A stretch of DNA of 64,000 nucleotides from Pseudomonas saponiphila (GCF_900105185.1 NZ_FNTJ01000001.1:4174501-4238500); one strand, 5' to 3'; shown: positions 26,961-36,168, numbered from the stretch's first letter. Made by a program: numbers and translations. The notes: generated from the letters alone by a model not told the origin.

Positions 26961-27599
26961 TCACACCTGCGCCTGCATGGCAGTGAGGCGCCAGCCCATG
27001 TCGGTCAGCTCAGCGCTTGAAATCACGTATTTCCGACCGAGATCATCTCGGATGAAGTCGCTAGTCCTGAACTCAACCCCAGGCCATGCTGGCATAAGGA
27101 TCAACCACCACGGGGTTCTGACATCCAGCGGCAGTTTTGCGTCGTTTGACTCACCCTTGGTGCCCTGCAAGATGCTGGCAGGCCATCCTTGCATCAGGAC
27201 CTCCTCGTTTTCTGGAGTCGCCCCGCCGTAGCCAACTGCGCCATAGCCAGAATCCATTCCGGTGCGTGAAACCGAAACAGTACGATTGGCCTGAACACAG
27301 TAAATCGGCAGCGTGTCCTGCATCGCTGCGATGAAGAACGTGCCCTGGCGCCCGACGAGGAAGTCGCCGACTTCGAAAGTGCGAGCATCAAACAGTCCAA
27401 GCCACGTTGCTTGGCCGTACTTGTTTGGCGCCGAGTAGCTGAAGTTCGTGGTGAACGACGCCGGCAGCGTCTGCAAGGCGGTTGACGACAGCGGGTTATT
27501 GGCGCTCGTAGCGCGGAATTGCTGGTAGTCGAAACCGATTCGCTTGGCTGCCTTGCCATAGCCGATGTAGATCTTGTCGCGCAGCTTAAAGCCGTCCAT
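26961..27599 (-). CDS. Neck/collar protein
   Basis: A protein of about 212 residues starting MDGFKLRDKIYIGYGKAAKR, with GGGGTGAT before the ATG at 27599. It is similar to conserved proteins between the head-tail adaptor and the tail terminator of Pseudomonas myophages. It starts one base from the end of the upstream adaptor gene. Confidence 0.6.
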   Translation of the reverse strand: MDGFKLRDKIYIGYGKAAKRIGFDYQQFRATSANNPLSSTALQTLPASFTTNFSYSAPNKYGQATWLGLFDARTFEVGDFLVGRQGTFFIAAMQDTLPIYCVQANRTVSVSRTGMDSGYGAVGYGGATPENEEVLMQGWPASILQGTKGESNDAKLPLDVRTPWWLILMPAWPGVEFRTSDFIRDDLGRKYVISSAELTDMGWRLTAMQAQV

Positions 27600-27600
27600 A

Positions 27601-27993
27601 TCACCCCCTGGCCAAGCTGATCCCGCCACTTCCCAGGGATGGCCCGGGAGGAACTCCAAGGAAACCGCACAGCTCGCGGCGCCAGAGCCGATACAGCCTC
27701 ATCCGGTCCGTCACCTCGTCCTTGTTGTGCACCCATACAGCCGCTTGTGCGGTGTCCAGGTTCTCGGTTGAAGAAAGCACGTCAGTTTCGAGGCCAGCGA
27801 TCTTGGTCAGGAAGTTGGTCATAGTGACCTCTTCCTCCGGCCGCAGGCTGTTCAAGCGATGGTTCAGCGTCTGCCAGATCAGCGGCGCCACCCAGCCCCA
27901 GGCCGTATCACGCCGATCATCGAGCGTCACGTCGCCCTGCATCGGATACCCGGCGTAACGCCGAGCGTCCGATTTTTGCTGGTCAGTAAGCAT
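27601..27993 (-). CDS. Head-tail adaptor-like protein
   Basis: A protein of about 130 residues starting MLTDQQKSDARRYAGYP. It is mostly helical, with a WxxHNKDEVTDRMRLYRLWRREL segment, and lies downstream of the capsid gene. Size and position fit a connector that sits under the portal. Confidence 0.6.
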   Translation of the reverse strand: MLTDQQKSDARRYAGYPMQGDVTLDDRRDTAWGWVAPLIWQTLNHRLNSLRPEEEVTMTNFLTKIAGLETDVLSSTENLDTAQAAVWVHNKDEVTDRMRLYRLWRRELCGFLGVPPGPSLGSGGISLARG

Positions 27994-28011
27994 GGGTGGC
28001 ACCTTCTTGGG

Positions 28012-28263
28012 TTATTCGCTGGCCGGCTTGTTCTGGTCGAACAGGGATTGCAGATCGGCCTTGGAGGCACCTGCCTTGTAAGGAACGCCAAGCTCATCAA
28101 GCTTGGCCCGCAGGAAAGCTGCGGTTCCTTCCTTCGGCCCACCCTGGTCGGATCCATCGTCGTAGCGGGTATGGAAGTTTTCGTCGAAGCTGTCGGCATC
28201 GATCAGGACGAAATCGCCCTGCCCTTCGCCCCACGGATCGACTTTGATCACTTTATCGCTCAT
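28012..28263 (-). CDS. Small protein with HeH/LEM-like C terminus
   Basis: An 83-residue protein. The C-terminal 35 residues (FLRAKLDELGVPYKAGASKA) form a helix-extension-helix pattern seen in small phage head proteins. Role unknown; it lies between the capsid and connector genes. Confidence 0.6.
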   Translation of the reverse strand: MSDKVIKVDPWGEGQGDFVLIDADSFDENFHTRYDDGSDQGGPKEGTAAFLRAKLDELGVPYKAGASKADLQSLFDQNKPASE

Positions 28264-28314
28264 GCATTTCTCCAGGATTTGATGCGCCCGTGACCTAAGA
28301 CACGGGCGCAGTCA

Positions 28315-29469
28315 TTACGCCAGCAGCAGCGCGGTGTGTTCTGGTTTGACCATCGCAACACCCCAGGCCAGCGCGATTTCGTACTGGATCTGGCGGTATT
28401 GCTTGTACAGCGAGATCTCGAACGACAGGCCGCTGATAGGGTCGGTGATGATCATCCGGTCGGAAGCGCTGTCGCCGCCTTCTGGCAGGGCCGGAGCGCG
28501 GGTGGCAACAGCCAGTGCCGAGCGAGCGAACGCCATGTTGCGGGTGGTCGCGGCAATCACGGTGATAGCGGTAGCGGAAGTACCGATCGCCTTGCGCAGG
28601 CCAGGAGCAGCCAGCACGATGGTGCCGCCGTTCGAGACGTCAGTGTCACCGGTCAGTACGACGTACTTGTTGGTATCGCCGGCGAAAGTGATCACGTCAC
28701 CCGCCAGTACGGTGCCGGTACCGGCCGAAGCCAGGCCGATGCTGGTAGCGCCGACTGCGTAGCCTGCGGTGTTGGTAGTCGCACTCGCGCCGGTGCCGGC
28801 CACAACGGTTTTGACCTGCGCCGACTCGCGGATGGCAAAGCCGTGAACGTCCAGCAGCACACCGCGGCGCAGCATGCTGGTATCAGCCGCTTCGTTCGCT
28901 TTGGTCAGTTGACCCAGAGTGCGCATGCTGGCGCCGGCGGTGGTGTCCAGCACCATCTGCAGGTCGCTCGTCGGCGCGCCGTTGTCCGACAGGATTTTGC
29001 GCATCTGCGCGGCTTCTGCCAGGTTGGTGGCGAACGGGACGGTGCCAGGGGTGCCGTAGGCGCGGGACGACTTCAGGCACAGGTTGGCGATGTCGGATTC
29101 GACTTCGTTCACCAGCGCACGCATACCCTGGGCGAGCTGGTCGCGCAGGATCACGTTGTACGAGGCGCCGTTGTTGTCCAAACCGCGTTTCTCTTCACCG
29201 TTCCAACGCACCGGCACGCGGCGAGCCTTGGAAATGGTCATCGACACGGAGCCAATGGTTTGGTCGCCGTCGTTTGGCGGAGTCACTGCGGGGGTGATGT
29301 CGGTCGCGCTTGCGGCCGGCGCCACAGGCGAGGTGACGGTTTGACCTACGGCGGCGCGGTCATAGGTCATGTCGGCAGAAACGGCAGGGATGAAGCCCAC
29401 CAGTTCGCGGGAGACGACGTCCAGCGCGTTGTAGATCGTGGTTGTGAGGCCGGTGAGAGTGTTGCTCAT
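28315..29469 (-). CDS. Major capsid protein, P22 coat-like
   Basis: A 384-residue coat protein starting MSNTLTGLTTTIYNALDVVS. The N-terminal region and the ARRVPVRWNGEEKRGLDN segment resemble P22-type coat proteins, which keep an HK97 fold with an extra inserted domain. The scaffold gene lies just upstream, as in P22, and no separate prohead protease gene is seen. Confidence 0.85.
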   Translation of the reverse strand: MSNTLTGLTTTIYNALDVVSRELVGFIPAVSADMTYDRAAVGQTVTSPVAPAASATDITPAVTPPNDGDQTIGSVSMTISKARRVPVRWNGEEKRGLDNNGASYNVILRDQLAQGMRALVNEVESDIANLCLKSSRAYGTPGTVPFATNLAEAAQMRKILSDNGAPTSDLQMVLDTTAGASMRTLGQLTKANEAADTSMLRRGVLLDVHGFAIRESAQVKTVVAGTGASATTNTAGYAVGATSIGLASAGTGTVLAGDVITFAGDTNKYVVLTGDTDVSNGGTIVLAAPGLRKAIGTSATAITVIAATTRNMAFARSALAVATRAPALPEGGDSASDRMIITDPISGLSFEISLYKQYRQIQYEIALAWGVAMVKPEHTALLLA

Positions 29470-29484
29470 GGATTACTCCTGGGA

Positions 29485-30243
29485 TCAGTCGGTAACTTCA
29501 CCGCCCGCAGAGACGTGCGCATGCTTGCCCTGGGGGTCAAGTGCGTCGAATTGGGAGCGGGAGATAGATTTCTTGCCATTACCGCCATTCCCACCGTTGT
29601 TTTGAGCACCGGAGCCGGAAGCCCCAGAGCCTTTCAAGATGTGATCGCGGTGCGGGTATTGCTCAACAAGCGTTTCGATTGCTTCGTCGAAGTCAGCGAC
29701 TTCGCCGGGGCGGGCACGGCTGTAGATCTTTTGGCCGTGTTGGTCGTAGGCGACGGTTTTTCCGTCCTCGACTTTGAAGGCGGCGCCGAATTTGGATTGA
29801 ACAAGGTCTGCAGGGATTGCCAGCTTCTCGCCGATGTACTTGGAACGACTGAATGCACCGCCGATCTTTTCTTCGTAGAGCTGCTTTTCGAAGGCTTGGG
29901 CCTTGGCGGACAACTCATCAACCTGACCCTGGTAGGCCTTGCTGATTTCGTTGCGCACCACGTCGATCTCGCCGGCATCCACCAGCTTCTTCTGATCGAG
30001 CTTCGACACGATATCCAGGGCTTTCTTGGCGGCAGCGCCATCCGCGATCCCCTCGAATGCCTTCAGGGCCGTCTCAGCGGCCTCCTTGCCTTCTCGGTGG
30101 GTCTTGGCCTCAGCGTTTAGCCGGGCGATCGTGTTGACGGTGCCAGGAGCGTCAAATGCGACCTCCTTGCCATCGTCGTGCACGTAAACCGGTTTGCCGT
30201 CTTGCAGTACAACGTGGCCTTGGTCGTCCAGTTTCAGTTTCAT
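29485..30243 (-). CDS. Head scaffolding protein
   Basis: A protein of about 252 residues with long charged helices (residues 45-130) and a flexible Gly/Asn-rich linker (about 215-230), followed by KKSISRSQFDAL. This is the make-up of scaffolding proteins that bind coat subunits during assembly. The ATG at 30243 (MKLKLDD) is preferred over one six codons upstream. Confidence 0.75.
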   Translation of the reverse strand: MKLKLDDQGHVVLQDGKPVYVHDDGKEVAFDAPGTVNTIARLNAEAKTHREGKEAAETALKAFEGIADGAAAKKALDIVSKLDQKKLVDAGEIDVVRNEISKAYQGQVDELSAKAQAFEKQLYEEKIGGAFSRSKYIGEKLAIPADLVQSKFGAAFKVEDGKTVAYDQHGQKIYSRARPGEVADFDEAIETLVEQYPHRDHILKGSGASGSGAQNNGGNGGNGKKSISRSQFDALDPQGKHAHVSAGGEVTD

Positions 30244-30321
30244 TGATGCATCTCCGGGCATCCGCCCATTTGTTGAGCCATCCGGCCCGGCGCGGCGCTA
30301 TCCATCCGGAATTGCGCCCAT

Positions 30322-30348
30322 AAAAAAGCCCCGGCAGATGCCAGGGCT
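30322..30348 (-). terminator. Terminator between portal and scaffold genes
   Basis: The minus strand has AGCCCTGGCA-TC-TGCCGGGGCT followed by TTTTTT. It would reduce read-through from the terminase and portal genes into the capsid genes unless antitermination acts. Confidence 0.85.
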
Positions 30349-30363
30349 GAATTTGGTGTTTGT

Positions 30364-31758
30364 TTACTGCTGCGCGGTGTTCGGCGGTGCGACTTTTGCC
30401 GGCTGCGCGGCCACTTTGGCCTTCTCTTCATCCCAGTCCAACTCATCGCTGAGCAAGCCGCGGCGCTGCACTTCCTCGAAAAGGCTTTGGTCAGACAAAA
30501 TCCGCGCCTTGTTGAGGCTCAGCAGGAACGGCATTGTCAGTTCAGGGGCGAAATCAATGTCGAAGTTGCCCTTGACCTTGACGTGGCCACCTTCCGGCAA
30601 CCCCATCCACAAGGCGAAGAACTGCAGGACTTGATCAAGTGCGTCCTCAAGCTGGCCGGCCATGGTTTGGAGCGGGCTCATCTCTTGGGCCGCCTCTTCC
30701 TCGGACTGGGAAGCGGTCTTGATAGTCTGCCGCTCGCGCTGGAGTAGCTTGGCTCCGGCCAGGCGCATGTCCTCAACGAGGTCCTGCAACGACTGCCGTC
30801 CGGCTTCAATCGCTTTGCCAGTGTGTTCTACCCACTTCATTTCGCAGTCTTTGGGCAGCAGGGTCGCAGCGCCCGCGCCCACGGTGATCAGCGATCCATC
30901 ATCAATCCCCGAAACTGCAAGCATCGGCACCCGGGCGACATGCAGGATGTTGTCCTGGTCGCTCTGTGACTGCCAGTGCTTGACGTTCATGTTCGCCAGC
31001 TCAAGCAGTGGCGGCGTAGCGGTGAGAAAGCCTGTGCGCTTGGTGTAGAAGGTCGCCAGCGGTATCACTGGAAGGCTGGTAGCGCCCTCTTCGTACAGCA
31101 TCCAGACCTTTTTGCCCTTTCCGTCTTCAACCTCGCGGTAAGTTGCCCATGCGCCAGGCACCAGGACCCGAATCTGGTCGATGTTCTTGCACCCGAAGGC
31201 GCCATCATCAACCTCGACCGACTCCATGTAGCGAAATTGGGTCAAGAAGATCTGGCCGCCACGCGGTTCTGACCTCCAACCAAGGACTTGGCCTGGCTTG
31301 ATGATCACACCATAAGGGCGGACGCCGGCCGATTTTTCATCAGCCTTGGTCTTGAGCCCCTCCGCCGGCGGATAGTCGACCAAGACATGGCACAGACCGT
31401 GCGAAAGCCCAGTGCTGAATAGTGACTGAGCCCATACCTGCAGATTGTTGCCCTGCCTGTCGAAGTCCTCAGCCATCTCCTCGATCTGTTTGGAGATGTC
31501 ATCGCAAAAGGCAATCGGGTCCGAGAACACTCGGCCGGTCATGTTCTGCACCGTCTCGCTGTACGCGGGCAGCAGCGTTGAGGTGTTCAGCCTCGCCTGG
31601 TAAGCGTCAGCCTCCTCCTTCGGCCATTGTGGCAAGAACTTCTTGCCGGCCTCGCGCATCGCCCGGGTTCCGCCCATCAGAACGTCAACGATGGCCCAGT
31701 CTTTACGCATGGCATCCACTGCGGGCAGCGTTTTGCTCGGGTCATCACTCATATTCAC
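30364..31758 (-). CDS. Portal protein (DUF4055-type)
   Basis: A 464-residue portal. The order of large terminase, portal, scaffold, coat, and segments such as SGLSHGLCHVLVDYPPA and GLPEGGHVKVKGNFDIDF, fit the DUF4055 portal family of podo- and myophages. It overlaps the terminase gene by four bases. Two alternative starts (31758, 31752) differ by two residues. Confidence 0.8.
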   Translation of the reverse strand: MNMSDDPSKTLPAVDAMRKDWAIVDVLMGGTRAMREAGKKFLPQWPKEEADAYQARLNTSTLLPAYSETVQNMTGRVFSDPIAFCDDISKQIEEMAEDFDRQGNNLQVWAQSLFSTGLSHGLCHVLVDYPPAEGLKTKADEKSAGVRPYGVIIKPGQVLGWRSEPRGGQIFLTQFRYMESVEVDDGAFGCKNIDQIRVLVPGAWATYREVEDGKGKKVWMLYEEGATSLPVIPLATFYTKRTGFLTATPPLLELANMNVKHWQSQSDQDNILHVARVPMLAVSGIDDGSLITVGAGAATLLPKDCEMKWVEHTGKAIEAGRQSLQDLVEDMRLAGAKLLQRERQTIKTASQSEEEAAQEMSPLQTMAGQLEDALDQVLQFFALWMGLPEGGHVKVKGNFDIDFAPELTMPFLLSLNKARILSDQSLFEEVQRRGLLSDELDWDEEKAKVAAQPAKVAPPNTAQQ

Positions 31759-33239
31759 ATTCTCAGAGGTTCTTGGGTCGCGGTGCGAACGCGCTTAGTC
31801 TTGGCCACAGCGAAGTATCGGAAGCTGTCTGAGCCGTGCGATGTCTTGTCGTGAAGCGGTTTGTCTTTCCAGCAGCCGCGGTTGTCGTCCCACTCCTTGC
31901 GGTAGTTTTCGAGGTGGCCGATGCCTTCTTCGCACTTAGACTCGTCGAATACGCAGAGAGGGAGGATCTCCCGCACCGCCTCGATGCCGGTATCTATGGC
32001 CGCCTTTGGAACGACCTGGAACTTGATGGAGTAGCGCTCGCCATCGATCACATATCCCTCTTTGGCAATGTCCTTGCGGCTCTTGGCGTCGCTGCCGAAC
32101 TCACGGTTCTCGATGTCGTGCGGGCCCCAGTGCTCTGAGTAGGTGTAACCCTTGTCCTTCAGCACATTCATGTAGTGCCGCAGGCCCTCGCCGGAGTTCT
32201 CGTAGTAGTCGATGACGTGGTACTGCTCACCAACCTTGCGCACAAACCAAATGGCCGTGGAGTCGCCGACACCGATGTCCCAGAAGGTCATCACCGGCAA
32301 GTGGCTGTTGTCTGGTATCGAACCGATGCGCTGAGCGGTATACAGCTTGGTGAACTGCTGGGCGTAGTAGGCTCCTTCGATCGACTGCTGGAATGCTTCA
32401 GCCGGTATCGACGGGTACTCCCGCTTCATGTCGTCGCCGAGGGTCTTCTCTTTGGCGCTGTACCAGGCGCGCTGGCCTGGATTCGTGACGATCCCGTGCT
32501 TGGCGCCCAGGTCGTCGAAATACTTGGTCAGCCGGTCCGGGATGACGACGTCGGTCGGATCAAGCCAATAGAGCGGGTTCCGCCACCAGCTGAAGAAGAA
32601 GAACTTCCAGTCCAGCAGGCCCAGAGGGACGCCGGCCAGTTGCTGCTTCTCGGCAGACTGGCTGTAGTCGAAGAAGTACCCAGCCCGGCCCTCAGCCGTC
32701 GATTCGATGGTGACAAAGCACTCAGCAGCCACGGCCTCGAAAGCGCCTGTGACGATCTCACGCGCCTTGTGTGGGAACTTGGCGCAGATCTTCCCGAACT
32801 CGGACACATGCAGGTAGCGCAGCGTGCCGCCCCGGAAGGAGGTCGAGACGTACAGCGACCCGCCCTTGCTAAAAACCAGCTCGCCCGCGGCATCGTTGCG
32901 CGCAGGGTTGGCGGCTCGGATCTCTTTCGGCAGGTTGTCGTAGGCGTACTTCACCTTTTCCCGGAACAGGCGCTTGGCGTCGTTCAGGGTGTGGGCGATC
33001 AGGGCGCACTTGGCCGCTTCGAACAGGGCAGCATCCAGTTGGACGATGCAGACAAGCGTGGTGAAGCCCAACTGCCGGGCCTTGAGGATGATGTTGCGGG
33101 TGTGCATCCCCTGGAAGTAGTCGACCTGCTCCTGCGTCATGCGGAAGCGGACCTTCTTGCCCTGCTTGTCCGTGATGAAGTAGAGGTTGTTTAGCCGCCA
33201 GAACCGGTCCCGGAGCAATTTCAGGTGCTCGGGCTTCAT
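31755..33239 (-). CDS. Terminase large subunit
   Basis: A 494-residue packaging motor. The ATPase has a Walker-A-like KARQLGFTT (about residues 53-61) and a Walker B region YLHVSEFGKI. The C-terminal nuclease begins near TFWDIGVGDSTAIWF, whose Asp is a likely metal ligand. Coupling with the small subunit gene upstream is normal. Confidence 0.9.
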   Translation of the reverse strand: MKPEHLKLLRDRFWRLNNLYFITDKQGKKVRFRMTQEQVDYFQGMHTRNIILKARQLGFTTLVCIVQLDAALFEAAKCALIAHTLNDAKRLFREKVKYAYDNLPKEIRAANPARNDAAGELVFSKGGSLYVSTSFRGGTLRYLHVSEFGKICAKFPHKAREIVTGAFEAVAAECFVTIESTAEGRAGYFFDYSQSAEKQQLAGVPLGLLDWKFFFFSWWRNPLYWLDPTDVVIPDRLTKYFDDLGAKHGIVTNPGQRAWYSAKEKTLGDDMKREYPSIPAEAFQQSIEGAYYAQQFTKLYTAQRIGSIPDNSHLPVMTFWDIGVGDSTAIWFVRKVGEQYHVIDYYENSGEGLRHYMNVLKDKGYTYSEHWGPHDIENREFGSDAKSRKDIAKEGYVIDGERYSIKFQVVPKAAIDTGIEAVREILPLCVFDESKCEEGIGHLENYRKEWDDNRGCWKDKPLHDKTSHGSDSFRYFAVAKTKRVRTATQEPLRM

Positions 33240-33241
33240 GA

Positions 33242-33841
33242 TCAGGCGTCCTTCGATAATTCGTCTATCAGGCTCGACAGTTCGTCGGCATCGGCGGACT
33301 TCTCCTTCTCGTCCAGGCCGAATGCAGTGCGCTCGAGCACCTGCAGGTTCTTCATGGCCGACGACAGTTGAAAAAGGGTCTTGGCGTTGCTTGGCAGGGC
33401 CACTGCGGCGAGCATAGAACTTCGACGGAAGCCGCTTTCGTCGCCGGCGGTCTCGCGTTCAATCTCGTCTTCGATCTCTTCCCGGCGCTGAATGGTATTC
33501 AGCAGATCATCCATCAGCAGGTTCGCAAGGTTCGTGGCCTTGCGAATGTCTCGGCGATGACTGCGAACAACCGTCGCGCCCTCTTCCGCCGCCTCTTCGA
33601 TGATCTCAGCGTCACGCTCCGGGTTCGCGCATTGGTCTTCGCGAACTTCGCCGCGAACCAACTTATTGCGAACCTCTTTGCGCACCTGCTCGGAAAGGTC
33701 TCGCTCCCATCCGGCAGCTTTAGCCTTCTTGCGAATTGCGGTGTCGCTTATGCCATTGCGTTCGGCAATGGTCCTGATCGAAAGCGCGCCGGCCCGGTAG
33801 GCTCGTTCGATCGCCTCCCAGTCGGGCTGCTTGATATTCAT
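33242..33841 (-). CDS. Terminase small subunit
   Basis: A 199-residue protein with an N-terminal helix-turn-helix (IRTIAERNGISDTAIRKKAK) that would recognise the packaging site, and a helical oligomerisation region. It is directly upstream of the large subunit. Confidence 0.85.
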   Translation of the reverse strand: MNIKQPDWEAIERAYRAGALSIRTIAERNGISDTAIRKKAKAAGWERDLSEQVRKEVRNKLVRGEVREDQCANPERDAEIIEEAAEEGATVVRSHRRDIRKATNLANLLMDDLLNTIQRREEIEDEIERETAGDESGFRRSSMLAAVALPSNAKTLFQLSSAMKNLQVLERTAFGLDEKEKSADADELSSLIDELSKDA

Positions 33842-33850
33842 GTCGAATCC

Positions 33851-34285
33851 TTAGTGGTCGCGGGCGATCTGAACTGTTCGAACCTTACCGCCGGTGTAGA
33901 TGTCACGCTTCATCGCGGCGCGCACTGCGTCTTCTGCACTTGCCCCCATATCCATGGCAGCCAGGGCGTAGGCCGAACCGCTGCCAATGGCATCAGGGTT
34001 GGTCGGGTCGAGTTCCTGCTTCCAGACACCCGTCTTGTCGTCATGGCCAACCATCAGCAGCTTGCCGTCGTGGACTGCATAGCCCGAGCACTCGACAGGA
34101 ACTGGTGAAGGAGTGCCGAAGTAGGCCGCAATCAGGGCTTTCTCGTCGCACACGGCACCCGACAGGAAGAAGCTGACCCCATCCACTATCTGGCACTTCA
34201 GGCAGTCATCAGAAACGATTGCACCGCCACGGGTTTGGCGAGAGTCATAGGCGATCACGCCGTCTTTGTAGGCAATGGTCGTCAT
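33851..34285 (-). CDS. Ntn-hydrolase, HslV/proteasome beta-like
   Basis: A 144-residue protein starting MTTIAYKDGVIAYDSR. Removal of Met would expose Thr2 as nucleophile, and Asp14 and Lys30 lie where HslV has its catalytic Asp and Lys. The C-terminal GSGSAYALAAMDMGASAEDA segment matches the HslV fold. It lies between the small terminase and lysis genes. It could be a protease or a catalytically altered relative; no partner ATPase is encoded nearby. Confidence 0.7.
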   Translation of the reverse strand: MTTIAYKDGVIAYDSRQTRGGAIVSDDCLKCQIVDGVSFFLSGAVCDEKALIAAYFGTPSPVPVECSGYAVHDGKLLMVGHDDKTGVWKQELDPTNPDAIGSGSAYALAAMDMGASAEDAVRAAMKRDIYTGGKVRTVQIARDH

Positions 34286-34461
34286 AGCTTGGCCTCATCC
34301 GGCGGTTCGATCTCGCGATACCTGATAGATCTCTGGGCCTGGGCCGCAAGCTTGTCTGCGTCGACCTCAAGGCCAGCCAGATAGGCGAAGGTGTGCACAG
34401 ACTGCGCATAGAGCCGGAACCACCAGGGGATATAGACCTGGAGGTAGATTTTCTTGGCCAT
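34282..34461 (-). CDS. Hypothetical small protein
   Basis: A protein of about 59 residues (MAKKIYLQVYIPWWFRLYAQ...). It overlaps the HslV-like gene by four bases, so the two may be co-translated. No family recognised. Confidence 0.55.
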   Translation of the reverse strand: MAKKIYLQVYIPWWFRLYAQSVHTFAYLAGLEVDADKLAAQAQRSIRYREIEPPDEAKL

Positions 34462-34475
34462 GGGAGCCACCAGTT

Positions 34476-34670
34476 TTAGAAACCGCGAGGATCAATCGTG
34501 ATTTTTGGCTGAATCCTTGCTGCCAATGCCTGGGCAATCTTCGCCTGCAGTTCTTCTATGTTCTGCTGGCCGATATGCAGATCAAGTTCGCTCTTGATCA
34601 CTTGCTCAACGTCTATGTGACTGAAGTCGATTTTTACCGATACGTTGAGGTGGCGAACGGTCTGGTTCAT
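34476..34670 (-). CDS. Hypothetical small protein
   Basis: A 64-residue protein with a beta-rich start (VRHLNVSVKIDFSHID) and one amphipathic helix. It overlaps the upstream gene by one base. No function recognised. Confidence 0.55.
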   Translation of the reverse strand: MNQTVRHLNVSVKIDFSHIDVEQVIKSELDLHIGQQNIEELQAKIAQALAARIQPKITIDPRGF

Positions 34671-34912
34671 CAGGAGTCACCAAGAATTTTCAGGCTATCC
34701 CCGTCCAAATAGAACGTGACAGTCACTGTTGGACAGGAACCTGGGAGGCTCTCGATGCAAACGCGTTGTTGCCCCGGGAGAAGGTCGCCGTGCTCGGTGT
34801 AAAGTGCAAACGGACGAGAATTTTCCTGATCGGCCAGGGACCGGATCATTTCTGCATCGCCAATGGCATGAACATGCACAAGACGAGGAACACGCTTCAG
34901 GACCATCTTCAC
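34670..34912 (-). CDS. Hypothetical small protein
   Basis: An 80-residue soluble protein with predicted alternating strands and no membrane segment. It sits in a run of small late genes between holin and terminase. No function recognised. Confidence 0.5.
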   Translation of the reverse strand: MKMVLKRVPRLVHVHAIGDAEMIRSLADQENSRPFALYTEHGDLLPGQQRVCIESLPGSCPTVTVTFYLDGDSLKILGDS

Positions 34913-34934
34913 AAGGAGTCACCTTTGAATGGAG

Positions 34935-35198
34935 TTACAGCGCTTTTTTGGCCAGGGCTACAGCCTCGCTCCAGAAGACCGGGAGCTCATGGCCGAGAGC
35001 GGCCAGGATGGATTCCAGTTTGGCGATCAGGTCGGGCGCTGGAGCGACAGTGGACACAACTTCATCAATATCAGCTGCAGGTGCTGCAACGGATGGGAGT
35101 TCTACTGGCAGTTCGGACATGGCTGGAGCCTCGTTAAAGAGTTTCGCAATCCATGCGGGGAAAGTGATGCTCGCAAGCTTGGCAAAGGTGGCGCTCAC
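34935..35198 (-). CDS. Hypothetical protein downstream of holin genes
   Basis: An 87-residue protein with a possible weak membrane-associated N terminus, an Ala/Pro/Glu-rich linker and a C-terminal amphipathic helix. It abuts the membrane protein gene at 35199. Role unknown; a holin regulator is possible. Confidence 0.5.
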   Translation of the reverse strand: MSATFAKLASITFPAWIAKLFNEAPAMSELPVELPSVAAPAADIDEVVSTVAPAPDLIAKLESILAALGHELPVFWSEAVALAKKAL

Positions 35199-35528
35199 TT
35201 ACTCACCTTCCTTTCGCTCAAGGTTGTTGAGGCATTGTTCACAGTGCAGGTATCGGCATAGCCATGACTTGACCATTGGCCAGTGGTTGGCAACAAACCA
35301 GTGCCTCAGGCCGGCCAATGCAAGCGCTCCGTGAAAGGTGACGCCGGCGGCGCTTGGGCTGAGGAACACGGTATCGCCGCGGGTCGCAATCGCGAATCCG
35401 GACACAGCGATGGCTGCGTAGATGATCTTGCCGACAATACCGTCTCTCACCTTGTGGCTCAGTACGCACCACATCGCCCAGATAGCAATGATGGAGATAA
35501 AAGCCGTGCTCAATGTTTGAAGGCTCAT
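35199..35528 (-). CDS. Membrane protein, candidate second holin/antiholin
   Basis: A 109-residue protein with about three hydrophobic segments (residues 7-24, 33-50, 62-80) and a Cys-containing charged tail (CRYLHCEQC). It is encoded three bases after the likely holin, which suggests a holin/antiholin pair. Confidence 0.6.
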   Translation of the reverse strand: MSLQTLSTAFISIIAIWAMWCVLSHKVRDGIVGKIIYAAIAVSGFAIATRGDTVFLSPSAAGVTFHGALALAGLRHWFVANHWPMVKSWLCRYLHCEQCLNNLERKEGE

Positions 35529-35531
35529 GAA

Positions 35532-35852
35532 TTAACCCCCTCCGAACTTCGAGCGGATAAGCGCCCAGATGTCGGCGGACTTGATAGCGCGGTTGATGGC
35601 GGTCATAAGCGACCCACCGAAGGCTCCCAATAGGAAGCCGACACCAGCCACATTGCTGGGGTCCACGATTCCGAGGTAGGCGCTTACCATCCCGGTCAGA
35701 TACAGGGCGCAGGCAACACCTGTGATCAGGAAGACCACCCAGGCCCTCCAATCAGTCAAGTCGTCTTTATGCCACCAGCTTGCAACGATGGCCCCAAACA
35801 GGCCTGCAATGATCCACTCGGCCCTGTCGAGCACGCGATGAAGGAATTCCAT
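35532..35852 (-). CDS. Holin
   Basis: A 106-residue protein with three hydrophobic segments (residues 13-26, 38-62, 68-84) and charged ends. It is the first gene after the late promoter and terminator region, the place of lambda S. The endolysin and spanin genes are 25 kb away at the other end of the late operon. Confidence 0.7.
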   Translation of the reverse strand: MEFLHRVLDRAEWIIAGLFGAIVASWWHKDDLTDWRAWVVFLITGVACALYLTGMVSAYLGIVDPSNVAGVGFLLGAFGGSLMTAINRAIKSADIWALIRSKFGGG

Positions 35853-35883
35853 GCGCTCGACCTCTCAGTTGCATGTGTGTTGA

Positions 35884-36168
35884 ATAAAAAAGGCCGCAGT
35901 GTGAGCGGCCAAACTGCTGGGGAGCAGCGGATGATAGGTCAGCCCCTGCGGCACTCCCGGCTAGTCGCAACAGGTGTGGAGGAGCTGAAAACAAAAAACC
36001 CAGCGGGAAGGCTGGGCTTTGGAATGGGTGCAGATGGCCGGTACTGATCTCCGGCATGAACAGTTCGAAAGCGACCCGTGGGCCCACGGTGTTCAGCGTC
36101 GTCACTACGCATCAGTCTGCGCATTCATCTGCATAAAGCAAAAAGCCCGACTCAATGGCCGGGCTTTT
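35884..36168 (-). terminator. Three tandem terminators ahead of the late genes
   Basis: Three minus-strand intrinsic terminators lie at about 36168-36138 (AAGCCCG/CGGGCTT), 36022-35989 (GCCCAGC/GCTGGG, TTTTTT) and 35911-35884 (GGCCGC/GCGGCC, TTTTTT). The stretch 35853-36247 has no convincing gene. The set resembles the tR' barrier that lambda Q overcomes. Confidence 0.75.

Noticed and set aside
28336..30120. Long open frame (594 codons) on the plus strand
   Set aside because: It is antisense to the capsid and scaffold genes and reflects their codon bias in high-G+C DNA.
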